This document shows positions 21,444-30,474 of a stretch of DNA of 64,000 nt, piece after piece. The first letter of the stretch is position 1, and each line of letters starts with the position of its first letter. The notes under the pieces are model-generated. The model saw only the letters and a list, made by a program, of their open reading frames with translations. It ran no database searches and was not told the DNA's origin. This stretch comes from Pseudoruegeria aquimaris (GTDB lineage: Bacteria; Pseudomonadota; Alphaproteobacteria; Rhodobacterales; Rhodobacteraceae), in assembly GCF_900172235.1 (NCBI RefSeq), contig NZ_FWFQ01000016.1, positions 33,154 through 97,153 on the forward strand, given 5' to 3'. Position numbers and translations under genes: made by a program.

Positions 21444-21842
21444 ATGATGACCCCCGAGCTCACCGCCCTCGCCCTTCTTGGCCTGCTGCACGCCGCGCTC
21501 TTCGTGGCGATGTCGGTCAGCGCCAACCGGCTGCTGCCCACGGCGAAAACGCTCGGCACCCGCGAAACCCCGCTCGAACAGGAACTCACCGGCAAGACGG
21601 GGCGCATCTACCGCGCCCTGCGCAACAACACCGAAAACCTCGGCTTCTTCGCCGCCGCCGTCGTGGTGGTGCAGCTCTCCGGCGCCAACTCAGGCTTCAC
21701 CGCCACCTGCGCCTGGCTCACGCTCGCCGCCCGCATCGCCTACGTGCCCGCCTATGTCTTCGGCTGGGTGCCGTGGCGCAGCCTGATCTTCGTCACCGGC
21801 TTCGGCGCCACCACGCTGATGTTCGCGGCGGCCCTTCTCTGA
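21444..21842 (+). CDS. MAPEG family membrane protein
   Basis: A 132-residue protein with four hydrophobic helices. The first is followed by a polar loop, then RIYRALRNNTENLGFFAAAVVVV and ARIAYVPAYVFGWVPWRSL, matching the MAPEG (glutathione transferase-like membrane protein) layout of uncharacterised bacterial members. It lies between sucB and lpd in the same direction. Enzyme activity is not established for these short bacterial relatives. Confidence 0.8.
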   Translation: MMTPELTALALLGLLHAALFVAMSVSANRLLPTAKTLGTRETPLEQELTGKTGRIYRALRNNTENLGFFAAAVVVVQLSGANSGFTATCAWLTLAARIAYVPAYVFGWVPWRSLIFVTGFGATTLMFAAALL

Positions 21843-21854
21843 TGCAACTTTGTT

Positions 21855-21917
21855 CCCCAAATATCCCGGGGGAGGCCCGCACGGGCCGGGGGCGGAGCCC
21901 CCATCCCCCCACCACGA
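21855..21917. repeat. GC-rich intergenic palindromic element before lpd
   Basis: The 87-base gap before lpd contains CCCGGGGGAGG, GCCCGCACGGGC and GGGGGCGGAGCCCCC, a run of short hairpins. A comparable element (GGGGGTGAAGCCCCC and flanking G/C runs) lies at about 23426-23490 after the lpd terminator. Such hairpins are scattered in rhodobacterial intergenic regions and probably are REP-like elements. Confidence 0.5.
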
Positions 21918-21929
21918 AAGGAAATCCCC

Positions 21930-23324
21930 ATGGCAGACTATGACGTCATCGTAATCGGCGCCGGCCCCGGCGGCTATGTGGCCGCCATCCGCTGCGCCCA
22001 GCTGGGCCTGAAGACCGCCTGCGTGGAAGGCCGTGAAACCCTCGGCGGCACCTGCCTGAACGTCGGCTGCATCCCCTCCAAGGCGCTGCTGCACGCCACC
22101 CATTCGCTGCACGAAGCCGAGCACAACTTCGCCACCATGGGGCTGAAGGGCAAATCGCCTTCCGTCGACTGGGAGCAGATGAAAGCCTACAAGCAGGACG
22201 TGGTGAACCAGAACACCAAGGGCATCGAGTTCCTGTTCAAGAAGAACAAGGTCGACTGGCTCAAGGGCTGGGGCTCCATCCCGGAAGCGGGCAAGGTGAA
22301 AGTGGGCGACGAGATCCACTCCGCGAAGTCCATCATCATCGCCTCGGGCTCCGAACCCGCCTCGATTCCGGGCGCCGAGGTCGAGATCGACGAGAAGATC
22401 GTCGTCACCTCCACCGGCGCGCTTGAGCTGGGCAAGATCCCGAAGAAACTCGTCGTCGTCGGGGCCGGCGTGATCGGGCTCGAGATGGGCTCCGTCTACG
22501 CCCGCCTCGGCGCCGAGGTGACCGTGGTGGAATTCCTCGATCATATCACCCCGGGCATGGATGCCGACATCCAGAAGCAGTTCCAGCGCACGCTGAAGAA
22601 GCAGGGGATGGAGTTCATCCTCGGCGCCGCCGTGCAGAAGGTGGAAACCGCCAAGGGCAAGGCGAAGGTCACCTACAAGCTGCGCAAGGACGACAGCGAG
22701 CACACGCTTGATGCGGACACCGTGCTCGTCGCCACCGGCCGCAAACCCTACACCGAGGGCCTCGGGCTGGATGCGCTCGGCGTCAAGCTCAGCCCGCGCG
22801 GCCAGATCGAAACCGACGCCCATTGGGCCACCAACATCCCCGGCATCTACGCCATCGGCGACGTGATCGACGGCCCGATGCTCGCCCACAAGGCCGAGGA
22901 CGAAGGCATGGCCGTGGCCGAGGTGATCGCCGGCAAGCATGGCCACGTGAACTACTCCGTCATCCCCGGCGTGATCTACACCACGCCCGAGGTCGCCTCC
23001 GTCGGCAAGACCGAGCAGCAGCTCAAGGAAGAGGGCCGCGCGTACAAGGTGGGCAAGTTCCCCTTCATGGGCAACGCCCGTGCCAAGGCCGTGTTCCAGG
23101 GCGACGGCTTCGTGAAGCTCCTGGCCGACAAGGAAACCGACCGCATCCTCGGCGCCCACATCATCGGCCCGGCGGCGGGCGACCTCATCCACGAGATCTG
23201 CGTGGCGATGGAGTTCGGCGCCTCCGCGCAGGATCTGGCCCTGACCTGCCACGCCCACCCGACCTACTCCGAGGCCGTGCGCGAAGCCGCGCTGGCCTGT
23301 GGCGACGGGGCGATCCACGCGTAG
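21930..23324 (+). CDS. lpd: Dihydrolipoyl dehydrogenase (E3)
   Basis: A 464-residue flavoprotein disulfide reductase that reoxidises the lipoyl arms of Suc[13 protein letters not shown] (residues 9-20) binds [16 protein letters not shown] holds the redox pair C42/C47; [19 protein letters not shown] binds NAD; the C-terminal HPTYSE gives H443 and E448 of the catalytic dyad. Position downstream of sucAB supports assignment to the 2-oxoglutarate complex, though it may serve other complexes. A strong terminator follows. Confidence 0.97.
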   Translation: MADYDVIVIGAGPGGYVAAIRCAQLGLKTACVEGRETLGGTCLNVGCIPSKALLHATHSLHEAEHNFATMGLKGKSPSVDWEQMKAYKQDVVNQNTKGIEFLFKKNKVDWLKGWGSIPEAGKVKVGDEIHSAKSIIIASGSEPASIPGAEVEIDEKIVVTSTGALELGKIPKKLVVVGAGVIGLEMGSVYARLGAEVTVVEFLDHITPGMDADIQKQFQRTLKKQGMEFILGAAVQKVETAKGKAKVTYKLRKDDSEHTLDADTVLVATGRKPYTEGLGLDALGVKLSPRGQIETDAHWATNIPGIYAIGDVIDGPMLAHKAEDEGMAVAEVIAGKHGHVNYSVIPGVIYTTPEVASVGKTEQQLKEEGRAYKVGKFPFMGNARAKAVFQGDGFVKLLADKETDRILGAHIIGPAAGDLIHEICVAMEFGASAQDLALTCHAHPTYSEAVREAALACGDGAIHA

Positions 23325-23351
23325 GTGTGATGGTTGCTCTCCACAACAAAG

Positions 23352-23382
23352 ACGGGCGCTCATTCGAGCGCCCGTTTTCTTT
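23352..23382 (+). terminator. Rho-independent terminator after lpd
   Basis: A perfect 10-bp stem ACGGGCGCTC (23352-23361) and GAGCGCCCGT (23366-23375) with loop ATTC, then TTTCTTTT. It ends the sucAB-lpd unit. Confidence 0.93.
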
Positions 23383-23425
23383 TGGGCAGAACGTCCAATC
23401 ACTCACAAAGGGCAGCCTTCGACCG

Positions 23426-23490
23426 CCGGGTGGGGGTGAAGCCCCCGCCCGGGGGGGCGGTCGGGGGCTGCCCGGCGTGCCGCCGGGCGC
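23426..23490. repeat. GC-rich palindromic element after the lpd terminator
   Basis: Short hairpins such as GGGGGTGAAGCCCCC and GCCCGGCGTGCCGCCGGGC occupy most of the space between the lpd terminator and the convergent GntR gene. Similar to the element at 21855-21917. Confidence 0.45.
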
Positions 23491-23547
23491 GCACGTCTTC
23501 AATCTGGCTCCACCCCGTCTTGATGAACCGTTCGGAAGAGGAGTTGC

Positions 23548-24198
23548 TCAAGCCACCAGAAGCCGCAGCCCCTGCGTCACGTCGGTGCGGACCGCCAGCC
23601 GCAGCCCCGGCTCATCGCCCGCCTTCAGCGCCGCGATGATCAGGCGGTGGTGCGGCGGCGGCTCGGTGCGGCGCAGGCGGCCGTAGAGGCTGCGCATGGT
23701 GGGGCCGAGCTGCAGCCAGACCGTTTCCAGCATCGCCAGCATCGCCGGCGCCTGGGCGCGCAGGTAGAGCGTGCGGTGAAACTCGAGATTCGTGCGGATG
23801 TAGCCGATCGCATCCTTCTTGGCGACGTTCTCGGCCACGGTGCCGTTGATCGCCTGCAACCGGTCGATCAGCGCCATATGCGCCCGCGGCAGCGCCCGGC
23901 TCGCCAGCTCCGGCTCCAGCAGCGCGCGCAGGGCGGCCAGTTCCTCGATCCGCTCCGCCGAAAGTTCCGGCGTGCTGACCCGGCCCGAGGCCGAGAGCGT
24001 CAGCGCGCCCTCGGCGGCCAGCCGCCGCACCGCCTCGCGCGCCGGTGTCATCGAAACGTCGAACTCCCGGCCGATACCGCGCAGGGTAAGCGCGGCCCCC
24101 GGCGCCATGGCGCCATGCATGATGCGCGCGCGCAGGGCGCGGTAGACGGTTTCATGGGCGGAGAGGCTGGCCTCGGCGGGCCGCTGGTTTGCTTGCAT
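23548..24198 (-). CDS. akgR: GntR/FadR-family regulator, probable AkgR-type TCA-cycle regulator
   Basis: A 216-residue regulator with an N-terminal winged helix (VYRALRARIMHGAMAPGAALTLRGIGREFDVSMTP, about residues 15-50; recognition around 36-60) and a C-terminal all-helical FCD effector domain with metal-site type His and Asp residues (NLEFHRTLY). It lies convergent to lpd. TGTGATCACA lies directly before its ATG and recurs in pairs before sdhC and sucC, so it is the best candidate for the factor binding those sites, and autoregulation is likely. The ATG at 24198 lacks a Shine-Dalgarno, so the message may be leaderless or start slightly downstream. The akgR symbol is an inference from family, location and motif. 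Confidence 0.75.
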   Translation of the reverse strand: MQANQRPAEASLSAHETVYRALRARIMHGAMAPGAALTLRGIGREFDVSMTPAREAVRRLAAEGALTLSASGRVSTPELSAERIEELAALRALLEPELASRALPRAHMALIDRLQAINGTVAENVAKKDAIGYIRTNLEFHRTLYLRAQAPAMLAMLETVWLQLGPTMRSLYGRLRRTEPPPHHRLIIAALKAGDEPGLRLAVRTDVTQGLRLLVA

Positions 24199-24205
24199 GG
24201 GCAGA

Positions 24206-24215
24206 TGTGATCACA
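24206..24215. promoter_or_regulatory. TGTGATCACA palindrome at the GntR gene start
   Basis: An exact copy of the sdhC/sucC motif, only eight bases from the GntR ATG and inside the 35-base gap after the upstream metallopeptidase gene. Binding here would cover the promoter or leader, consistent with autorepression. Confidence 0.7.
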
Positions 24216-24233
24216 TTTGCAGTGCCGCGGCAA

Positions 24234-24923
24234 TCAGGCAAATCGGTAACGGTGCAGGGCCGTGCCGTGCTCCCGCAGCCAGGCCCTCGGGCGCGCGTAT
24301 CCGGGCTCCAGCTCCGCCACCACCGCCCAGAAGGCGGGCGAATGATCCATCTGCCGCAGATGCGCCACCTCGTGGGCGGCCACGTAGCGCAGCACCTCGG
24401 GCGGCGCGAGGATCAGCCGCCAGGAATACATCAGCGCGCCGGCACTGCTGCAGGAGCCCCAACGCGAGCGCGTGTCGCGCAGGGTGAGGCGGTTGTAGGG
24501 CCGGCCGAGACGCGCGGCATATTCGTTGCTGGCTGCCGCCAGCCGCTCGCGGGCCAGCACCTTCAGCGCCCCCGCCAGACGCCCCGGCACCGCCTCTTCC
24601 GGCCCCGGCACCTCGATCCGGCCGCCGGAAAAAACGACCTTGCGCCCCGCCGCCGGGCAGATCTCGCGCTCGATACCCTCCACCGGCAGGCGGCCGCCGA
24701 ATCGCGGCACGATCTCCGCCGGCCGCCCGGCCAGCTGCCCACGCACCCATCCCGCCTTCTGTTCGAGGAAATCGCGCGCCTGGGCTTCGGGCGCCCAGCG
24801 CGGCAGCGTGAGGGTGACGCGGCCGTCCAGCCGGGACACCCGCAGCGACATCCGCCGTGCACGCGATGATCGCCGGAACCGCACCGAGATCTCGGGCGCG
24901 CCCGGCAGGCTCCAGTCTTCCAT
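24234..24923 (-). CDS. YgjP-type M48/DUF45 metallopeptidase
   Basis: A 229-residue protein starting at the ATG at 24923. SRWGSCSSAG, then AAHEVAHLRQMDHSPAFW with the zinc motif H184-E185-x2-H188 and downstream H194, define the DUF45/YgjP family (SprT-like fold, no signal peptide). The cellular role is unknown; protein quality control has been proposed for relatives. An alternative reading from 25133 runs through the divergent promoter region and is unlikely. The GntR gene follows 35 bases downstream. Confidence 0.85.
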   Translation of the reverse strand: MEDWSLPGAPEISVRFRRSSRARRMSLRVSRLDGRVTLTLPRWAPEAQARDFLEQKAGWVRGQLAGRPAEIVPRFGGRLPVEGIEREICPAAGRKVVFSGGRIEVPGPEEAVPGRLAGALKVLARERLAAASNEYAARLGRPYNRLTLRDTRSRWGSCSSAGALMYSWRLILAPPEVLRYVAAHEVAHLRQMDHSPAFWAVVAELEPGYARPRAWLREHGTALHRYRFA

Positions 24924-25083
24924 GGCACTCCCTGCCCCACGCGCGGCGCCGCGCCGCGCAGATATCCGCGCCCCACCGATAGCGCAGTCCCGGTGGGCCG
25001 AAAAGCCTTTGACACCCGTTTGCTCTTGTGGCAGTTGGCTGCGACTCTGATACTGTGCACAGTGCCGCTGGAAAGGGAAACCC

Positions 25084-25410
25084 ATGCCCAAGGAAGAATG
25101 GGGCGTGAAACGCGTCTGCCCGACGACGGGCAAACGGTTTTACGACCTGAACAAGAATCCGATCGTCAGCCCCTACACCGGGGAAATCGTGCCCACCGAA
25201 GACGGCAACAAATCGCGCGTCATGGTGGCCGACAAAGCCGACAAGCAGAACCCGGCCAATGCCGTCGATGACGATGACGTGGTTCTGGAAGATGATGACG
25301 ACTCCACCGACATCGATCTGGGCGACGACATCCTCGAAGAGGACGACGACGAAGACAACGTTTCCCTCGACGACCTGGCTGACGTGGCCTCCGAAGACGA
25401 GGAAAACTGA
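25084..25410 (+). CDS. TIGR02300 family (FYDLN acid) protein
   Basis: A 108-residue protein. The N-terminal half carries WGVKRVCPTTGKRFYDLNKNPIVSPYTGE, the signature of TIGR02300, a family almost confined to Alphaproteobacteria; the C-terminal half is a run of Asp and Glu (DDDDVVLEDDDD and similar) and is likely disordered. CPTTGKRFYD resembles half of a zinc ribbon. The function is unknown. It is monocistronic, ended by a terminator just before tRNA-Ala. Confidence 0.93.
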   Translation: MPKEEWGVKRVCPTTGKRFYDLNKNPIVSPYTGEIVPTEDGNKSRVMVADKADKQNPANAVDDDDVVLEDDDDSTDIDLGDDILEEDDDEDNVSLDDLADVASEDEEN

Positions 25411-25438
25411 GTCCCGACCGCATCGCGCGAGTCTCGCA

Positions 25439-25463
25439 ACGCCCGCCCTCCGGCGGGCGTTTT
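25439..25463 (+). terminator. Rho-independent terminator after the TIGR02300 gene
   Basis: A perfect 9-bp stem ACGCCCGCC/GGCGGGCGT (25439-25447 with 25452-25460) followed by TTTTGCGTTT. A second, AT-rich palindrome (AAAAAAGCTTTTTT, about 25515-25528) lies 50 bases on. Confidence 0.9.
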
Positions 25464-25570
25464 GCGTTTCCGCAGCCGCGCCCCCGCGCGGCTGAACCGC
25501 TTGAACCTCTTGTAAAAAAAGCTTTTTTCGGACTTCCTAAAAAAATTCCGCACCGAGCCACTTTTTTCGC

Positions 25571-25599
25571 TTGAACTCCCCCGGAGCGTTCAATAGATA
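25571..25599 (+). promoter_or_regulatory. Sigma-70-type promoter of tRNA-Ala
   Basis: TTGAAC (25571-25576), a 17-bp spacer and TAGATA (25594-25599) lie about 50 bases before the tRNA. Confidence 0.65.
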
Positions 25600-25654
25600 C
25601 CCGCTCACGGAACGACGCAGCGGCCCACGCCGCACCGGTTGATCCGAAAATGAT

Positions 25655-25730
25655 GGGGCCTTAGCTCAGCTGGGAGAGCGCCTGCATGGCATGCAGGAGG
25701 TCAGCGGTTCGATCCCGCTAGGCTCCACCA
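25655..25730 (+). tRNA. tRNA-Ala (anticodon GGC)
   Basis: A 76-base cloverleaf with encoded CCA. The acceptor stem pairs GGGGCCT with AGGCTCC, including the G3-U70 pair that is the alanine identity element. The D arm begins TAGCTCAGCTGGGAG; the anticodon stem CCTGC/GCAGG encloses loop ATGGCAT with anticodon GGC (reads GCC/GCU); the T arm has GGTTCGATCCC. Confidence 0.97.
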
Positions 25731-25802
25731 TCACCCTCCTCGAATGATCAGAACTTGCGCGTACGGCGAATTTCGCACCGTGTCAGCGTTCGCCCCCTCC
25801 CC

Positions 25803-27452
25803 TCACTTACCGCCGCCTGACAGCCGGCTTGAAAGCAGATCGCCGGTTTCCTCCACGATCGGATAGGCCGCCAGGGCGAAGGAGGTGTTGACCTGCTTCA
25901 GCACCCTCAGCGTCTCCTGGTGGATGTTGCTCGTCTCGATGCTTTCGGCATGCCCCTCTCGCAGTCGCGCGAGGTGCCGGCGCTGCAACGATTGCTCCAG
26001 CCCACGCATCTGTTCCTTTCGGGCCACGAGTTCGCGCGCATCATCCGGGTTGCCCCGCATCATCACGCCGAGGGCAAGCTGGGCGTTCGCCAGCACCCGG
26101 TCGTGGAAATCCCCGATCTCCCGCCGGCCCGCTTCCGAAAAGCTCAGGCCCTCCATCTCCATGCGCTGCGCCAGGTCCAGCAGGTTGCGCACCAGCAGGT
26201 CGGACGCGGCCTCAAGGGCGGCGGCCAGCAGCGAGAGCTCCATCGCGCCCTTCACCGCCTCCTCGTCCAGCGCCCGGCGGTTCAGCGCCGCCAGATACAG
26301 CTTGACCTCCCGGTGGGCGCGGCGCACTTCGGCGTCGCTGTTGCGGATCAGCGCGGCGGCCGCGTCGTCCCAGGCATCGAAAAGGGCGCCCGTGCGCACG
26401 AGCATGGCCTCGATGCGCTCCCCCATCCTCACGACCTCCCGAGCGGCGCAGGAGAGCGCCCGCGCCGGCTCCTCCAGCGCGCCCGGATCGAGCGCCGAGG
26501 GGATCTGTCCAGCGTCCTCGGAGCGCCGCTCGGTCACGAGCCGGTCGGCCAGGCGGCTGATCGGCTCCACGAAGGGCAGCGCAAGGGCGCAGATCCCGGC
26601 GTTGAAGGCAATGTGCAGGGTGATGGCCTGCGCGGCGCCGTCCGCGCCCAGCCAGCCGAGATGCGCAGGCGCGGCGCCGAGCGCGACCAGGGCCAGCACC
26701 GCCCCGCCCCCGCGCAGGGCGAGGTTCGCCACGACCATCCGGCGCGCCTCGGGCGGGGCGGCCCATGTCAGCACGTAGGCGATCATCGAGCCGCCGAGGT
26801 TGGCCCCCAGCACCATCGCCATGGCCGCGGGCGCGGGCAGCGCGCCCTGCGCAACCATGGTCACGAAGAACAGCACGGCGGCGACGCTGGAATGCACGAG
26901 CCACGCGAACAGCGCCCCCAGAAGGAAGGCGGCGAAGAGATCCTCGCCGAGGTAGCCCAGCACGCTCAGCGCGCCTTCGCTTCCGAGCAGGGGCGCCGTG
27001 GCCGCGCGCAGCATGTCCAGCGCCACGAAAATCAGCGCAAGGCCGATGAGAATGCGGCCCGTCTGCCGCATCCGCCGCGCCCGGCCCTTCAGGAACAGCG
27101 CCACGCCACCGGTGAGCAGCACCGGGATCAGCCAGGTCTGCCGCACGAGCAGAACCTGGGCCACGAGCGCGGAGCCGAGATCCGCCCCCAGCAGGATCGC
27201 GAGCCCAACCGCAGAAGTGACGGCGCCCGCCGCGCCGGAGTTGGACACCAGCATGGCCACCGCCGTGGAACTCTGCAGCAGCATCGCCGATGCCATCCCC
27301 GTGCCCGCGGCGAGCAGACGGTTGCGGGCGGACCGGCGCAGCCAGAGGCGCAACTGCACCATGAACGCCCGTTCCACACCGGTCCGCACCAGCCGGACCG
27401 CCCAGATCAGCAGCGCCGCCGCGCCCGCGATATGAATCAGGAAATCGATCAC
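25803..27452 (-). CDS. Na/Pi cotransporter family protein with PhoU-like C-terminal domain
   Basis: A 549-residue protein from a GTG start. The N-terminal 300 residues form two NptA/PNaS repeats with the QSSTAVAMLVSNSGAAG (about residue 60) and LVHSSVAAVLFFVTMVAQG (about 185) motifs typical of sodium/phosphate symport. The C-terminal 220 residues are helical and PhoU-like. Related proteins (YjbB type) are linked to phosphate export or osmotic tuning. It lies downstream of the HAD and glycerophosphodiester genes on the same strand, a phosphate theme, though separated by 69 bases. Confidence 0.88.
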   Translation of the reverse strand: MIDFLIHIAGAAALLIWAVRLVRTGVERAFMVQLRLWLRRSARNRLLAAGTGMASAMLLQSSTAVAMLVSNSGAAGAVTSAVGLAILLGADLGSALVAQVLLVRQTWLIPVLLTGGVALFLKGRARRMRQTGRILIGLALIFVALDMLRAATAPLLGSEGALSVLGYLGEDLFAAFLLGALFAWLVHSSVAAVLFFVTMVAQGALPAPAAMAMVLGANLGGSMIAYVLTWAAPPEARRMVVANLALRGGGAVLALVALGAAPAHLGWLGADGAAQAITLHIAFNAGICALALPFVEPISRLADRLVTERRSEDAGQIPSALDPGALEEPARALSCAAREVVRMGERIEAMLVRTGALFDAWDDAAAALIRNSDAEVRRAHREVKLYLAALNRRALDEEAVKGAMELSLLAAALEAASDLLVRNLLDLAQRMEMEGLSFSEAGRREIGDFHDRVLANAQLALGVMMRGNPDDARELVARKEQMRGLEQSLQRRHLARLREGHAESIETSNIHQETLRVLKQVNTSFALAAYPIVEETGDLLSSRLSGGGK

Positions 27453-27521
27453 TTCAGCCTTGGCCTCCCTTCGGTCCGGCGCGCCCCGCCAAGGGTGTGG
27501 GCCGCCGGAAGAGACAACGGA

Positions 27522-28439
27522 TCAGGTCGTCGGGACGATCCACGCGGGGCGGATGCCCGAGCGCGCGATGCAAGGCGCCACGTCCTGCCCGCGAAAGAGC
27601 CCGTGATCGGTCACGAGCACCGTCCCGAGCCCTGCGGCCGCCCCACCGAGAATGTCGGTGTGCAGGGTGTCGCCCACCATCGCGATGCGGTGGCGCGGGA
27701 TACCGCCCATCCGCGCGACAGCGGCATCGAAAGCCCCCGCGTAGGGCTTGCCGTGAAACCGGGGCGCGAGGCGCGGCAGCGCATCCATCAGCGCATGGGC
27801 GAAGCTGCCCGGCTCGATGCTCAGGCCCGACTCGCGCGGGGCGACGAGATCGGGATTGGCCACGACGACGGGGCGCGGACGCGCCCTCAGCGCCGCGATC
27901 AGGCGCTTTGTGCCCTGCTCGGGCCAACGCGCCGCGGACAGCAGCAGGAAGCCGCCCGCGCGCGCCCAGAGGCTTGCGTCTTCAAGCAGGTCCGCCACTG
28001 GATGCGGCGCGTCTTCGAAGCTGTCGCCGGCAGCCGCCACCGCCCCCCAAGGTGCGCCCGACGGCAGCTCCGGCAGGGCGGCGAAGGCGAGATCGCGGCT
28101 GGAGATCACCTCCTCGGGGCGGAAATCGAACCCAAGCCGGTGATACTTCGCCAGGATCTCGCTGCGCGTGTAGCTGGCGGCATTCGTCAGCACGATCAGG
28201 CGCTTGCCCATGGCCCGCAGCTGGGCCATCCGCTCGACGGCCCCGGCGATGGCCGTCTCGCCGCGATTCAGGACGCCGAAGGCATCGAGGATGAAGCCGT
28301 CGAAATGGGCCGCCAGCTCGGCAAGATTGCCTGCCGGCCGCGGCGGGCCTCCGAATGCGGCCTGCGGCAGGCGGGAGCGGATCGCCTCGTAGCGCGCGAA
28401 GGCCCATTCGGGGCCGATGCCGGGGCCGGCGGCCTGCAT
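27522..28439 (-). CDS. HAD-superfamily IIA phosphatase (TIGR01459-like)
   Basis: A 305-residue HAD hydrolase. The nucleophile motif FILDAFGVLN (residues about 50-59) has the DxxG variant; TNAAS is motif II; GKPYAGAF and MVGDTLHTDILGG are motifs III and IV. It matches the alphaproteobacterial group annotated as TIGR01459 HAD hydrolase near sn-glycerol-3-phosphate uptake genes, so glycerol phosphate is a plausible substrate. I used the ATG at 28439, preceded by GGAAGG; it follows the GDPD stop by 34 bases. Confidence 0.85.
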   Translation of the reverse strand: MQAAGPGIGPEWAFARYEAIRSRLPQAAFGGPPRPAGNLAELAAHFDGFILDAFGVLNRGETAIAGAVERMAQLRAMGKRLIVLTNAASYTRSEILAKYHRLGFDFRPEEVISSRDLAFAALPELPSGAPWGAVAAAGDSFEDAPHPVADLLEDASLWARAGGFLLLSAARWPEQGTKRLIAALRARPRPVVVANPDLVAPRESGLSIEPGSFAHALMDALPRLAPRFHGKPYAGAFDAAVARMGGIPRHRIAMVGDTLHTDILGGAAAGLGTVLVTDHGLFRGQDVAPCIARSGIRPAWIVPTT

Positions 28440-28473
28440 CAGGAGCGCCTTCCGCCGGCGCGCGAGATGCCGC

Positions 28474-29409
28474 TCACCATCGCAGCCCCCGCGACAGCAG
28501 AATGCGCTGCGCGCGGCCCGGGTAATCGGTGATGATCCCGTCCACGCCGGCATCGATCATGGCCTCGATGTCCTCCGGCTCGTTCGCCGTCCAGGCCGCC
28601 ACCAGCAGCCCCAGCCCATGGGCCTCGGCCACGAGATCCGCCGTGACGTCCTTGAAATAGGGGCACCACATGCGCCCGCCCGCCCGCGCGACGGCGCGGG
28701 GAATGGAGACCCCGAGGGCATCGAAGTCGGGCGCGACGGATTTCTGCGAATCCTCCCCCGGATCATCCGTGTTTTCGGGCAGTTGCGACAGGTAGGAGCG
28801 CGGCATCTCCGGCGCGACGCGGGCGCATTCCTCCAGCACGGACCAATCGAAACTGTGCAGGATGGTGCGCTCTTGCAGCCCCGCGTCGCGCACCTCCCGA
28901 ACGACTTCATGCACGATCGAGAGCCTGTCGCCTTTGGCGCCGGGCGCGGCGGGCTCCGATTTCATCTCAAGCAGCAGCAGCAGGCCGCTGCCCTCCGGCC
29001 GGCGCGCGAACTCCAGCAGATCGGCCAGCCGCGGGATCCGCAGCCCCGTCATGAAGGCCTGATCGGGGAACCGCCGGCCGTAGACCGTGCGCCCGTCCAG
29101 CCCGCCCACGTCGAACTGCCTGAGCTCCGCCAGCGTCAGCTTGGAGACCTTCGGCTCCGGGCCGGTCAGCCAGTTGCCCTCGGCATCGCGCGTGGCGGCG
29201 TTCAGCAGGTGATGGTTGTGGGTGATGACGGGGATCCTGTCGCGGGTCATCACCACATCGAACTCCATCGCCCGCACGCCGATCTTCAGCGTGAAGGCGA
29301 AGCCCTCCATCGTGTTCTCCGGCATCACGCCGCGCGCCCCCCGGTGCCCGATCAGGCGCACGACGCCGGGGGCGCCGCGGAACCCGTCCAGCTGGGGGAA
29401 CTCCGTCAT
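28474..29409 (-). CDS. ugpQ: Glycerophosphodiester phosphodiesterase
   Basis: A 311-residue GDPD-family TIM-barrel enzyme. [18 protein letters not shown] (about residues 21-38) has the catalytic HR..APENT-type motif; [20 protein letters not shown] gives the metal-binding E/D and second His; the C-terminal [10 protein letters not shown] motif is conserved. It hydrolyses glycerophosphodiesters to glycerol-3-phosphate and an alcohol. No signal peptide is seen, so it acts in the cytoplasm on diesters imported by the Ugp transporter. The ATG overlaps the ugpC stop (ATGA). Confidence 0.92.
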   Translation of the reverse strand: MTEFPQLDGFRGAPGVVRLIGHRGARGVMPENTMEGFAFTLKIGVRAMEFDVVMTRDRIPVITHNHHLLNAATRDAEGNWLTGPEPKVSKLTLAELRQFDVGGLDGRTVYGRRFPDQAFMTGLRIPRLADLLEFARRPEGSGLLLLLEMKSEPAAPGAKGDRLSIVHEVVREVRDAGLQERTILHSFDWSVLEECARVAPEMPRSYLSQLPENTDDPGEDSQKSVAPDFDALGVSIPRAVARAGGRMWCPYFKDVTADLVAEAHGLGLLVAAWTANEPEDIEAMIDAGVDGIITDYPGRAQRILLSRGLRW

Positions 29410-30461
29410 TCTTCGACCCGCCTGCCCGTGGCCGGGTCGAACACGTGGAGATCCTTGGCCGGAGCCGTGAAGCCCATGATCGTGCCGGGATCCGCGGAGA
29501 CATGGCCCGGCAGGCTCGCCACAACGTCGGTTTCGGTGCCTTCCAGAACGCCGTGCACCAGCGTATTGGCGCCGAGCTGCTCGAACAACTGGACCGAAAC
29601 GCGGATCGGCCCGTTCTCGTCGGGCAGGAGGTGTTCGGGGCGAATGCCGAGGGTGACGGAACCGGAGGCATGGCCGGCGCCCTGAAGCGAGGCCCCGTTG
29701 CCCAGAATCAGCGCCCCGCCCCCGGCGGTGGCCGGCAGGAAGTTCATCGAGGGCGAGCCGATGAACCCGGCCACGAAGAGGGTCGCCGGGCGGTCATAGA
29801 GCTCGATGGGGGTGCCGAACTGCTCCACGTAGCCACCGTTGAGCACCATCAGCCTGTCGCCCAGCGTCATCGCCTCGACCTGATCATGGGTCACGTAGAT
29901 GGAGGTCACGCCCAGCCGCTGCTGGAGCTTGCGGATTTCCAGCCGCATCTGCACCCGCAGCTTGGCATCGAGGTTGGAGAGCGGCTCATCGAAGAGGAAG
30001 ACCTGCGGATTGCGCACGATGGCGCGCCCCATGGCCACGCGCTGGCGCTGCCCGCCGGAAAGCTGGCGCGGCTTGCGATCGAGGTAGGGGCCGATCTCCA
30101 GGATGTCGGCGGCCTCCTGAACGCGCCGCTCGATCTCGGCCTTGCCGATCTTCCGGATCTTCAGCCCGTAGGCCATGTTCTCGCGCACCGACATATGGGG
30201 ATAGAGCGCGTAGTTCTGGAACACCATCGCGATGTCGCGGTCGGCCGGCTCAAGCTGGTTGACCACCTTCTCGCCGATGCGGATTTCGCCCGAGGTGACG
30301 GTTTCCAGCCCGGCGACCATGCGCAGGAGCGTGGATTTCCCGCAGCCGGACGGGCCGACGATGACGATGAACTCGCCATCCTCGATCGCGCCATCGACGT
30401 GATGCAGCACCTCGACGTCGCCATAGGTCTTCACGAGGTCCTTGAGTGTTATGGATGCCAT
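29406..30461 (-). CDS. ugpC: Glycerol-3-phosphate ABC transporter ATP-binding protein
   Basis: A 351-residue ABC ATPase of the MalK/UgpC type. Walker [10 protein letters not shown] at residues 36-44, [14 protein letters not shown] signature, [15 protein letters not shown]alker B, and a C-terminal TOBE/OB regulatory region of about 110 residues. Gene order ugpB-ugpA-ugpE-ugpC-GDPD defines the substrate group. It is overlapped by the GDPD gene downstream. Confidence 0.93.
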   Translation of the reverse strand: MASITLKDLVKTYGDVEVLHHVDGAIEDGEFIVIVGPSGCGKSTLLRMVAGLETVTSGEIRIGEKVVNQLEPADRDIAMVFQNYALYPHMSVRENMAYGLKIRKIGKAEIERRVQEAADILEIGPYLDRKPRQLSGGQRQRVAMGRAIVRNPQVFLFDEPLSNLDAKLRVQMRLEIRKLQQRLGVTSIYVTHDQVEAMTLGDRLMVLNGGYVEQFGTPIELYDRPATLFVAGFIGSPSMNFLPATAGGGALILGNGASLQGAGHASGSVTLGIRPEHLLPDENGPIRVSVQLFEQLGANTLVHGVLEGTETDVVASLPGHVSADPGTIMGFTAPAKDLHVFDPATGRRVEE

Positions 30462-30474
30462 CTTGAGCGCCCCG

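Noticed and set aside
25920..28532. An 870-codon open frame on the plus strand
   Set aside because: Antisense to the Na/Pi cotransporter-like and HAD genes, both with clear family motifs; low-complexity translation.
29406..30461. ugpC and the ATPase gene at 42486 as a recent duplication
   Set aside because: Similarity is limited to the usual MalK/UgpC motifs; C-terminal domains differ throughout.
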